A DNA stretch of 64,000 nucleotides from Blautia wexlerae DSM 19850 (lineage in GTDB: Bacteria > Bacillota > Clostridia > Lachnospirales > Lachnospiraceae). Where the stretch lies: NCBI RefSeq assembly GCF_025148125.1, contig NZ_CP102267.1, forward strand, positions 3,606,501-3,670,500. The letters are read 5' to 3'. Both the position numbers and the translations under genes were made by a program. The notes beneath the pieces were generated by a model that saw only the letters and a list, made by a program, of their open reading frames with translations, searched no databases and was not told the DNA's origin. Positions 44,500 through 52,287 of this stretch are shown in pieces; position 1 is the first letter of the stretch; each line of letters starts with the position of its first letter.

Positions 44500-46740
44500 T
44501 TATTCCAGACCTGCTTCTTCATTGGTAATACCGTCTGTCTCTTCGTCATTATCCTCAGTCGTCTCAGCTTCATCATCCTCCAGAGGTGCAGGTGCATCAG
44601 GATTGGATACTGCATCTCCTGAAGAATCTGCATCCGTACTTCCCGAAGCACTGACAAGATTTGTAGACATCTTATAATTGCCTTCCTCATCCAATATGTG
44701 ATCTCCATTGGCATCCAGCAGATATCCGTTTTCATCAATCCGGTTTCCATCCCAGTCTATCAGATTGCCATCTGCATCCACCAGATTACCGTCACTGTCA
44801 AGTTCACTGTCCGATATGGAAGTACTCTTTAAATGTCCCTTAAACCCTTCCCACAATTCTGTCTCCGGCACTGTTCCATCTTCAGATTCATCCGGCACTA
44901 CATTCAGATACGGAAGAAGCTCCGAAAGGATTCCCTGTGCAATATACTGCGGATAAGTACTGTTTGCCTGATCCTCTACATTCGGTTCATCTACAACTAC
45001 ATAAATTACCACAGCCGGGTCATCTACAGGAGCAAATCCAATAAAAGAAACCAGATATTTTCCGTTTCCTCGCGGGTATTTCTCCGCTGTACCTGTTTTA
45101 CCGCCTGAACTGTAACCCTGCACTTTGGAATGACGGCTGGTACCCTGCTGTACACTCAATGCCATATAGCTTCTGATATCACTGGAAATCCTGGAGGAAA
45201 TCGTCTGCTTCAGAAGTATCGGCGAGATTGTTTTTATAGTTCCACCATTACTGTCAAGAACCTTTGTCACAAGATGCGGCTGATAATAATATCCGCCATT
45301 GATAACGGAACTCATCGCATTGATTTCCTGGATCATGGTACAGGTAAAACCCTGTCCAAAAGCAGAACATGCAAGTTCTGTTTCCCCCATACTGTCCTTA
45401 GTATGGATAATACCTGCGCCTTCATTCGGCAGGTCAATCCCTGTCCTTGTTCCGAAATTAAACAGACTCTGTGCTTTGATAAACTGAGTAGCTCCCATCT
45501 TGGCACCAATCTGCATCATTGCATCATTACAGGAGTTTGCAATTACCTCTCCCAGTGTCTCTGTGCCATGTGCGCTCGGATAAACCGCACACTTGATCAT
45601 AGTATCTCCAAAAGTCTGCGATCCATCGCATACAAATGTATCTGTTTCCTGTATCGCACCCTTTTCCAATGCAGAAGCCATGACGATCGGCTTTACAACA
45701 GATCCCGGCTCATAGGCATCTGTGACGCAGAAATTACTCCACATACCATTCAGAGCCTCCACTGTTTCCACATCATTCATCGCTTTGATTTCATCTTCTG
45801 TATATACAGCGGAAAGATCTCTCGGATTATTCAGATCATAACGGTCACCACCATCCATGGCAATAATCTCACCGGTGGACGGATTTTCAACAATGACACC
45901 TATATTCTTGGCCCCCATTGCCTCTTTAAATCCATTAACATATTTCTCAACAATCTGCTGTGCACCGATGTCAATGCTGGTCTGAATGCTTTTTCCATTC
46001 ACCGCAGCAATAATGGTCTGCTCCACATCTGAATCATCATTGATATACCCATACTGTCTTCCGTCTACGCCTGTCAGTGTGCTGTTATAGTACCCTTCCA
46101 GTCCGATATCTGCCACATCTCTGTCCAGTGCAAAACCAATTGTATCGCATGCTGTTTCATTAAACGGGTAACTTCTCAGATAATCCTCTTCAAACCAGAC
46201 GCCTTTGATATTTGCCCGTTCCTTTGCCTGCGCTTTAGTAAGACCGGAATCTTCATCCTCTGCCTTATATTTTTCAAATTCTTTCTTTTTGTCCATAGAC
46301 AGCTGTTTTGTCAGTACCTGATACTGACTCTGGCTGGTTCTTGAATCGGCCAAAAGAGAACGCACTGTTTCTTCATCAATCCCCAGCACCTCATTTAAGG
46401 CACGTATTGTTGGCTCTACATAGTCCTCATCTGAATTTACAGTTTTACAGTCTAGGATCACATTATAAACTTTATTGCTGGTAGCCAGTATATTTCCGTT
46501 CTTGTCATAAATATCACCTCTCTTTGCCGGCAGTACCTGGCTCTCATATTTCTGCTGTGCCTGACTTAACACCTGTTTTTTGTATTTGCTTCCACTGGTA
46601 GCATTAATATAAGTAATTCTCAGCACTAATATTACCAGAAGCAGTAACACAATTCCAAACAATATCAGCAGCTTTTCTTTCATGTTTTGATTTATTTTTC
46701 TCTGTGGTCTTCTTCGACTCTTTCTTCCCGTATTGCTCAA
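44500..46740 (-). CDS. ftsI: Septal class B PBP, FtsI/PbpB, with Asp-Gly-Asn repeat tail
   Basis: The 746 residues have one membrane helix (about 24-42), a PBP dimer domain, and a transpeptidase with SVVK (Ser347), SCN (403-405) and KTGTAEK (548-554). After about 640 comes an unusual acidic tail with repeated D-x-D-G-N units (643-690, LDSDGNLVDADGNLIDWDGN) and a poly-acidic end. It follows ftsL, which supports FtsI/PbpB. The start is TTG at 46740 with AGGTGA overlapping the ftsL stop. It cross-links septal peptidoglycan with FtsW. Confidence 0.88.
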   Translation of the reverse strand: MSNTGRKSRRRPQRKINQNMKEKLLILFGIVLLLLVILVLRITYINATSGSKYKKQVLSQAQQKYESQVLPAKRGDIYDKNGNILATSNKVYNVILDCKTVNSDEDYVEPTIRALNEVLGIDEETVRSLLADSRTSQSQYQVLTKQLSMDKKKEFEKYKAEDEDSGLTKAQAKERANIKGVWFEEDYLRSYPFNETACDTIGFALDRDVADIGLEGYYNSTLTGVDGRQYGYINDDSDVEQTIIAAVNGKSIQTSIDIGAQQIVEKYVNGFKEAMGAKNIGVIVENPSTGEIIAMDGGDRYDLNNPRDLSAVYTEDEIKAMNDVETVEALNGMWSNFCVTDAYEPGSVVKPIVMASALEKGAIQETDTFVCDGSQTFGDTMIKCAVYPSAHGTETLGEVIANSCNDAMMQIGAKMGATQFIKAQSLFNFGTRTGIDLPNEGAGIIHTKDSMGETELACSAFGQGFTCTMIQEINAMSSVINGGYYYQPHLVTKVLDSNGGTIKTISPILLKQTISSRISSDIRSYMALSVQQGTSRHSKVQGYSSGGKTGTAEKYPRGNGKYLVSFIGFAPVDDPAVVIYVVVDEPNVEDQANSTYPQYIAQGILSELLPYLNVVPDESEDGTVPETELWEGFKGHLKSTSISDSELDSDGNLVDADGNLIDWDGNRIDENGYLLDANGDHILDEEGNYKMSTNLVSASGSTDADSSGDAVSNPDAPAPLEDDEAETTEDNDEETDGITNEEAGLE

Positions 46741-46748
46741 TTAATCAC

Positions 46749-47327
46749 CTACTTTGAATCTGGTATATCCTGATACTGTCTTACATAGCTGTTACCCGAT
46801 GTAGAATAGGTTACTGTCTGATCATCTGACGGATATTTCATCCCCAGTCTTCCCAATGCAGTCTGCTTAATCTTATTCAGATCCACATTTGATGTCACCT
46901 GGCTGTAATATGCATCATTGTCTTCTTTTAAATCTGCCAGTTCCTCCTCAAGAGATGCAACTGTACTCATCTTTGCGGTAATCTCTGATTTGTAACGAAG
47001 ATATTTCACAGAGCAGAATAATATCGCCACACATACAACTGCCAGAAACGCTACAAATCCCCAGTTCATTGCAGTCGCCTTCTGCCTGTTCTTCTGTGCT
47101 TCTTTACTCAACTGATGTTTCTGCCTTGGTACCTGCGCAGGACTCGCCTGCACTCTTCGGTTTCGATTGGTCTGCTGCCTTCCCGGATTCTGTCTTCCCG
47201 GCTGCCTCTTTCTCTCCGGAACTTCTGCAAGACGTCTGACCGTATTTCCGTCAACATACATTCCTCTGTTTGTTCTGGCACTGGTTCTGCTTCTTCTTGC
47301 TGTTTCACTCCTGGTCGTTCTCGCCAT
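46749..47327 (-). CDS. ftsL: FtsL-like divisome protein
   Basis: The 192 residues have a long basic, disordered cytoplasmic part (1-85, rich in Arg, Gln, Asn), one membrane helix (about 88-106) and an external coiled coil (SEITAKMSTVASLEEELADLKEDNDAYY). FtsL is poorly conserved, so the name rests on the topology and the dcw position between rsmH and ftsI. It would form a complex with FtsB and FtsQ. Confidence 0.82.
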   Translation of the reverse strand: MARTTRSETARRSRTSARTNRGMYVDGNTVRRLAEVPERKRQPGRQNPGRQQTNRNRRVQASPAQVPRQKHQLSKEAQKNRQKATAMNWGFVAFLAVVCVAILFCSVKYLRYKSEITAKMSTVASLEEELADLKEDNDAYYSQVTSNVDLNKIKQTALGRLGMKYPSDDQTVTYSTSGNSYVRQYQDIPDSK

Positions 47328-47342
47328 TTCATGCCTCTCTAA

Positions 47343-48278
47343 TTATAATACTCTCTCAAAAATCCGAAGCTTTGCACTTTTGGAACGCGGATTCTCTTCC
47401 ATCTCTGTCTCCCCCGGAAGAATCGGCTTTCTTGTGATCACTTTTCCTTTGGATTTCTTCCCGCATACGCATACAGGAAAATCTGAAGGGCAGGTACACG
47501 GATTCTCATTTTTTCTGAAAATCGTCTTTACAATTCTGTCCTCCAGAGAATGAAAAGTGATAATGCAAAGTCTTCCGCCATCATCAAGGATATCGATCAT
47601 TCCATCCAGAGAATCCCGCAGCACATCGAGCTCTCTGTTAAGCTCAATACGGATTGCCTGAAAAGTTCTCTTGGCCGGATGTCCTGACTTCACCTGCATC
47701 TTCATGGGAATGGATTCTCTGATGATCTCTGTCAGTTCTCCGGTGGTTGTGATCGGTTTCACCTGTCTGGCGGCAACAATATGTTTTGCAATATTTTTTG
47801 CAAATTTATCTTCACCGTAATCACGAATAATACGGTATAATTCTTTTTCTTCATAGCCATTGACAATATCGCCGGCTGTCTGCGTCTGGCGCTGGTCCAT
47901 GCGCATATCGAGCGGTGCATCTACCCTGTAGGTAAAACCGCGTTCTTCATTGTCAAGCTGATAGGAAGATACTCCAAGATCAAGGAGAATCCCGTCGACT
48001 TTATAGATGCCTCTTGCTGCCAGTTCCTGTACCATGTAACAATAATTGCTGCGAATGATCGTCGCCTGTTTATAGGGGGCTAACCTCTCACTCGCAGCAA
48101 TTATCGCATCCTGGTCTTGATCTATGCCAATAAATCTCCCCTTGGCAGAAAGTTTCCTGCATACCTCACCGGCATGCCCTGCACCTCCTAAAGTACCATC
48201 CACGTAGATTCCGTCCGGTTTGATATCCAAACCTTCAATGGTCTCTTCCAGTAATACAGATTTGTGTTTAAATTCCAT
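47343..48278 (-). CDS. rsmH: 16S rRNA m4C1402 methyltransferase RsmH
   Basis: The 311-residue enzyme (formerly MraW) starts [20 protein letters not shown] and has SAM-binding [24 protein letters not shown] and [10 protein letters not shown]. It methylates N4 of C1402 in 16S rRNA. The start at 48278 has AGGAG upstream; a ten-residue extension has none. It lies just after mraZ, as in most bacteria. Confidence 0.95.
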   Translation of the reverse strand: MEFKHKSVLLEETIEGLDIKPDGIYVDGTLGGAGHAGEVCRKLSAKGRFIGIDQDQDAIIAASERLAPYKQATIIRSNYCYMVQELAARGIYKVDGILLDLGVSSYQLDNEERGFTYRVDAPLDMRMDQRQTQTAGDIVNGYEEKELYRIIRDYGEDKFAKNIAKHIVAARQVKPITTTGELTEIIRESIPMKMQVKSGHPAKRTFQAIRIELNRELDVLRDSLDGMIDILDDGGRLCIITFHSLEDRIVKTIFRKNENPCTCPSDFPVCVCGKKSKGKVITRKPILPGETEMEENPRSKSAKLRIFERVL

Positions 48279-48328
48279 CTCCGTCTCCTGTCTGGATTTA
48301 CTTTGCAAGATACTTCAAACGAGACCTG

Positions 48329-48760
48329 TCAGATTGTGATTCCCATGTCCTGCATGCTCTCTGCAATGCTGTCCATGTCATCATAATCACAGATCTCATT
48401 CCATTTTTCTTTGCTCCAAACTTCAATTCTGTTCAGATTACCTGTCAGAACCACATCTTTCTCCAGACCGGCAAATTTGCGCAGTGTCTGCGGTACAAGG
48501 ATTCGTCCCTGCCTGTCCAGTTCACATGTAGTTGCTCCAGCTACAAAGAATCGTGAAAAAGTTCTGGCATTTTTATTTGTAAGTGGTAAAGATCTGAGCT
48601 TCATTTCAAAGGATTCCCATTCATCCATCGGATAAATGTAAAGACAGCCATCAAGCCCTCTTGTCAGAACAAACTCTTCCCCTAAGAGCTCCCTGAATTT
48701 AGAAGGAATGATCAGACGCCCCTTCGCGTCGATCGTGTGGTTATACTCTCCCATGAACAT
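48329..48760 (-). CDS. mraZ: Transcriptional regulator MraZ
   Basis: This is a 143-residue protein with two AbrB-like half domains ([20 protein letters not shown] and [20 protein letters not shown]), each with the DxxGR motif of MraZ. It binds repeats before its own operon and controls the dcw genes. The ATG at 48760 follows AGGTGA; a GTG three codons upstream is less likely. Four matching operator boxes were found upstream. Confidence 0.95.
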   Translation of the reverse strand: MFMGEYNHTIDAKGRLIIPSKFRELLGEEFVLTRGLDGCLYIYPMDEWESFEMKLRSLPLTNKNARTFSRFFVAGATTCELDRQGRILVPQTLRKFAGLEKDVVLTGNLNRIEVWSKEKWNEICDYDDMDSIAESMQDMGITI

Positions 48761-48835
48761 GTTACTCACCTACTCTCGCAAAATCTGAATCTCCCCTTCA
48801 GATTTCTCAGGTGGTAATGGACTCTGCCGTTATTC

Positions 48836-48870
48836 CCCACTCACCACCACTATTCACCACTTTCTACCAC
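48836..48870 (-). promoter_or_regulatory. MraZ operator: four GTGG boxes with exact 10-bp spacing
   Basis: On the minus strand the boxes GTGGT, GTGGT, GTGGT and GTGGG lie at 48866-48870, 48856-48860, 48846-48850 and 48836-48840. MraZ is known to bind such repeats with one box per helical turn. They lie just after the predicted transcription start. Confidence 0.85.
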
Positions 48871-48880
48871 TTATGTGCTT

Positions 48881-48909
48881 ATTCTAAACTATTTAGGCTG
48901 AAAAAACAA
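48881..48909 (-). promoter_or_regulatory. Promoter of the dcw operon
   Basis: TTGTTT (48904-48909), 17 bases and TAGAAT (48881-48886) on the minus strand. The predicted start near 48874 is just before the first MraZ box. Confidence 0.65.
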
Positions 48910-48997
48910 GGGGGAGAAAAAGATTTTTAAAATTTAGAACTCTGTTAACATTTATGAAACAACCTTATTTTTACGAGAAAAATGGGCTTTTATACAC

Positions 48998-49032
48998 AAA
49001 AAGTGGGTTGAATTTCCACTTTCAACCCACTT
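48998..49032 (-). terminator. Terminator after lgt
   Basis: AAGTGGGTTGAA and TTCAACCCACTT (49001-49012, 49021-49032) form a perfect 12-bp stem and are followed on the minus strand by TTTTTG. It isolates lgt from the dcw promoter. Confidence 0.85.
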
Positions 49033-49053
49033 ATCTTTCAGATATATGTTTTT

Positions 49054-50082
49054 TTACTGTTCTTCTTTTGAATTTGTGGGAGAATTTCCCACATCTGGCT
49101 TTACCTGTTCATCCATCTCCGGCCGGATTTCCGGTTCCGGTTTCATTTCAGAAGTCTCAGGAAACATCTTTTTTTCTTTCACTGACTCATCCAGAAATCT
49201 TTTTCTCCTCTGCCGGCGTATAGTATCTCTTTTCTGTGCCATCACTCTGCGTATGATCACTACAGGCATAAAAACAGCAAATAATATAGCGGAAATTACC
49301 AGCGAAATCCCCACTTTTGTCCCCGGAATATAAAGCTTATCTGTTCTGAACCATTCAAAGAAAAACCTTCCCAGACCATAACCTGCCAGATAGATCATAA
49401 ACAATTCGCCTTCATATTTCTTTTTTCGGCGCATGGCCATCAACAGCAGAAATAACAGCAGACACCACAGACTTTCATAAAGAAAAATCGGCTGAACCTG
49501 AATATATGAAATCCCATTTACAGTCAGCAGATTATCTCTCATTGCTCCCGAAACTTCTCCTGACCGCACAGCTGAAACCGGTATCTGCATTGCCCATGGC
49601 AGATCTGTATATTCTCCGAAAGACTCTCTGTTAAAAAAGTTACCCCAGCGCCCTATAGCCTGTCCCAGAAGTATTCCGGGACACGCAATATCGGCACTCT
49701 GCCAGAATGACGTTTTGGTAATCCTGCAAAATACCGCTGCCGCAAGAAATCCAAAGAGCAGACCACCATATAAAGCGTAACCACCATTTCGAAAGTCCAG
49801 TATGGCATTCAGATTTTCTTTATAAAATCCCCATGAAAAAGCCACATAAAATAATCTGGAACCTGCCACTGAAACCAGCAGGGAGATAAGCATCATATCG
49901 AGATACCTGTTCTGATCTTCCCCATTTCGTTTCGCTTCAAGTGTCACAAGTCCCATTCCAAGAAGAGCACCCACGGCAATCAGTACTCCATATATGGTGA
50001 ATTCCATTCCAAATATCTGAAATGAGCGTGGCACATAATCAAAGACCAGGCCAAGTCCCGGAAAACGTATCGACATTTCCAT
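49054..50082 (-). CDS. lgt: Prolipoprotein diacylglyceryl transferase
   Basis: The 342-residue membrane enzyme transfers diacylglycerol from phosphatidylglycerol to the lipobox Cys of prolipoproteins. The signature GRWGNFFNRESFG is present, with HxGG-type region LYGGLLFG, and about seven helices. A charged C-terminal extension of about 60 residues (KPEPEIRPEMDEQVKPDVGN) goes beyond the usual length. It lies 14 bases after ychF. Two ATG codons close together are possible starts (50082 or 50076). Confidence 0.93.
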   Translation of the reverse strand: MEMSIRFPGLGLVFDYVPRSFQIFGMEFTIYGVLIAVGALLGMGLVTLEAKRNGEDQNRYLDMMLISLLVSVAGSRLFYVAFSWGFYKENLNAILDFRNGGYALYGGLLFGFLAAAVFCRITKTSFWQSADIACPGILLGQAIGRWGNFFNRESFGEYTDLPWAMQIPVSAVRSGEVSGAMRDNLLTVNGISYIQVQPIFLYESLWCLLLFLLLMAMRRKKKYEGELFMIYLAGYGLGRFFFEWFRTDKLYIPGTKVGISLVISAILFAVFMPVVIIRRVMAQKRDTIRRQRRKRFLDESVKEKKMFPETSEMKPEPEIRPEMDEQVKPDVGNSPTNSKEEQ

Positions 50083-50096
50083 AAATCACCTGTTCA

Positions 50097-51194
50097 TCAT
50101 ACATTGAATCGGAATAAGATCACATCTCCATCCTGTACAACGTATTCTTTACCTTCCATTCTTACAAGACCTTTCTCTCTGGCACCTGCATAGGAACCAC
50201 AGTCCAGAAGATCCTGATAATTTACAACCTCAGCTTTAATAAATCCTCGCTCAAAATCTGTATGGATCTTACCTGCTGCCTGCGGAGCCTTTGTTCCGAT
50301 TTTAATCGTCCATGCTCTTGTCTCATCCTCACCTGAAGTAAGGAAACTCATCAGTCCAAGGAGATGATAGCTTGCTTTTACAAGTTTCTCAAGTCCTGAT
50401 TCTGTCAGTCCCAGATCCTCCAGGAACATTTTCTTCTCATCATCATCCAGTTCAGAGATCTCTTCTTCGATTTCTGCACAGATAACGAAAATCTCACTGT
50501 TCTGCTCTGCCGCATATTTGCGCACTGCCTGTACATGGCTGTTGCTTTCACCGTCATCAGCCAGATCTCCTTCTGCTACGTTTGCTGCATAGATCACAGG
50601 CTTCCAGGTAAGCAGATTATAAGTAGACATCCAGGCTTCTTCATCTTCATTTTCCATTTCCATAGTGATTGCCATCTTGCCATCTTCCAGATGTGTTTTT
50701 ACCTTCTGAAGGAAATCAAGCTCCTTGGCAGCCTCTTTGTCCATGCGTGCTGTTTTTGTAACTTTTGCAATTCTTCTCTCAAGGATCTCAAGGTCTGAGA
50801 AGATCAGCTCCAGATTAATAGTTTCAATATCACGGATAGGATCAATACTTCCATCTACATGGATAACATTGGAATCTTCAAAGCAGCGGACTACATGAAC
50901 GATTGCATCTACCTCACGGATATTTGCAAGGAACTGGTTTCCAAGGCCTTCTCCTTTGGATGCTCCCTTTACAAGTCCTGCAATATCTACGAATTCAATT
51001 ACAGCAGGTGTCACTTTCTTAGAATGATAAAAGTCTCCGAGAAGCTTCAGTCTCTCATCCGGCACTGTAACAACACCTACATTAGGGTCAATGGTACAGA
51101 ACGGATAATTTGCAGATTCTGCGCCTGCCTTTGTCAATGAATTAAATAATGTACTTTTTCCAACATTGGGTAATCCGACGATTCCTAATTTCAT
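50097..51194 (-). CDS. ychF: Ribosome-binding ATPase/GTPase YchF
   Basis: The 365-residue Obg-related protein has G1 [10 protein letters not shown]3 [27 protein letters not shown] in place of NKxD, and a TGS-like C-terminal domain ([20 protein letters not shown]). YchF/Ola1 prefers ATP. It has AGGAGG before the ATG and is followed by lgt. Confidence 0.96.
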   Translation of the reverse strand: MKLGIVGLPNVGKSTLFNSLTKAGAESANYPFCTIDPNVGVVTVPDERLKLLGDFYHSKKVTPAVIEFVDIAGLVKGASKGEGLGNQFLANIREVDAIVHVVRCFEDSNVIHVDGSIDPIRDIETINLELIFSDLEILERRIAKVTKTARMDKEAAKELDFLQKVKTHLEDGKMAITMEMENEDEEAWMSTYNLLTWKPVIYAANVAEGDLADDGESNSHVQAVRKYAAEQNSEIFVICAEIEEEISELDDDEKKMFLEDLGLTESGLEKLVKASYHLLGLMSFLTSGEDETRAWTIKIGTKAPQAAGKIHTDFERGFIKAEVVNYQDLLDCGSYAGAREKGLVRMEGKEYVVQDGDVILFRFNV

Positions 51195-51590
51195 TTTTTA
51201 TATTTCCTCCTATAAATCCTTTGATTTTATCCCAGTCCAATAGCTAAATCTTTGATTGACCAACATATCAAATGACAATCAAGTGGATATTCACAATCCA
51301 AGCTCTTTGCCTTTTAAATCTTTTCCCATATTTCAGCTTCTCTCATCAGAAGTCCTAATACAGTACTTTGTATTATACCATAGCATCTTATCTTTGTGAA
51401 TATTCATTTTCATCTCATCTTCTGCTAATATTTCCACACTTTTCGAAATGAATTTTTCAAATTCTTCTCTCGCCTTATTTCTATTTCTAATTTTTGTAAA
51501 AATCATTTTTATGCCGGCTCAAAAAATGTCCTTACACATATTCAAAAGATGAAGGGCATAAATACAGTCTCTTATAGAATACTTGAAAAC
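51195..51590. other. Intergenic region with a 21-base repeat
   Basis: No gene is seen. TCAAGTGGATATTCACAATC at 51279-51298 recurs at 51627 with one base changed, and its first ten bases recur at 59903. The rest is AT-rich and contains the ychF 5' region. The function is not clear. Confidence 0.4.
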
Positions 51591-51621
51591 AAAAAAGCAC
51601 TCACCTATTTCAGGTAAATGC
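51591..51621 (-). terminator. Terminator after the GH3-GtrA operon
   Basis: On the minus strand GCATTTACCT pairs with AGGTGAGTGC, with two G-T wobbles, and is followed by six T. It lies 70 bases after the GtrA-like gene. Confidence 0.75.
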
Positions 51622-51670
51622 CTTAGTCAAGCGGATATTCACAATCCGCTCTGCTACTTGCTCATAACCG

Positions 51671-51696
51671 AATAACTGCTCCGCAGTTTATCAGAA
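51671..51696 (-). repeat. Short 3'-end repeat, copy B, containing the GtrA stop codon
   Basis: The minus strand reads TTCTGATAAACTG then CGGAGCAGTTATT, 24 of 26 identical to copy A at 499-524, and again TGATAA is the stop of the gene. The AACTGC/GCAGTT hairpin is one base pair longer here. Confidence 0.6.
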
Positions 51697-52287
51697 AGAT
51701 TCAGCCTTCCCCTCCGGGAAAATAATTTTAAACACAAAGAAAAAAATCACCATGGAAACTCCACCTGTAATAATTGTCACAAGCATGTTATAGACTGCCG
51801 GTGCCACATATGCAGATGCAACTGGCATCCACAGATTATTAAATCCATTACAGATCAGTGAAATTACCACCCATGCTATAAAATACCAGATTGCCTGATA
51901 TACAGGATTTCCATGGCTTTTAAAAGTAACATTTCTCTGAAGCGGAAAATTGATACACTGTGCAAGAAATGACCCCAATTCATAACTGATAAAATAGCCA
52001 AGTCCACCACCGATCAGTATATTCCCCGTTGCATCACGCAATACATTATACCCCAGCAAGCTCCATGTAAATTTTACTCCAAACAGATTCATTGAAACCT
52101 TTGGCCACATAAATTCTGTACCAGCCAGACCAATTCCCAAAATCCCTGGTAAAAATGTAAATACAAGATACTGGAATACTGTCACGCCCATACTGAATAT
52201 AACAAAATAGAATATCTGATAAAGCCATTTTGCAAAAGTAGCATGTTTCTCTTCAAAACATTTCCATATATTTTTTATATGATTCAT
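51691..52287 (-). CDS. GtrA-like flippase family membrane protein
   Basis: The 198 residues contain four hydrophobic segments and GtrA/DPMS-family features (FQYLVFTFLPGI, FISYELGSFLAQCINFPLQRNVTFKS). Members help move lipid-linked sugars or support glycosyltransferases. Its ATG overlaps the stop of the GH3 gene (ATGA), with GGAGGG eight bases upstream. The link to the GH3 genes suggests a role in glycan turnover or surface sugar recycling; this is inference. The stop codon is part of a short repeat. Confidence 0.8.
   Translation of the reverse strand: MNHIKNIWKCFEEKHATFAKWLYQIFYFVIFSMGVTVFQYLVFTFLPGILGIGLAGTEFMWPKVSMNLFGVKFTWSLLGYNVLRDATGNILIGGGLGYFISYELGSFLAQCINFPLQRNVTFKSHGNPVYQAIWYFIAWVVISLICNGFNNLWMPVASAYVAPAVYNMLVTIITGGVSMVIFFFVFKIIFPEGKAESF

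Noticed and set aside
48836-48870. Regular repeats suggestive of a CRISPR
   Set aside because: Units are only five bases with 10-bp period and match an MraZ operator; no CRISPR array was found anywhere.
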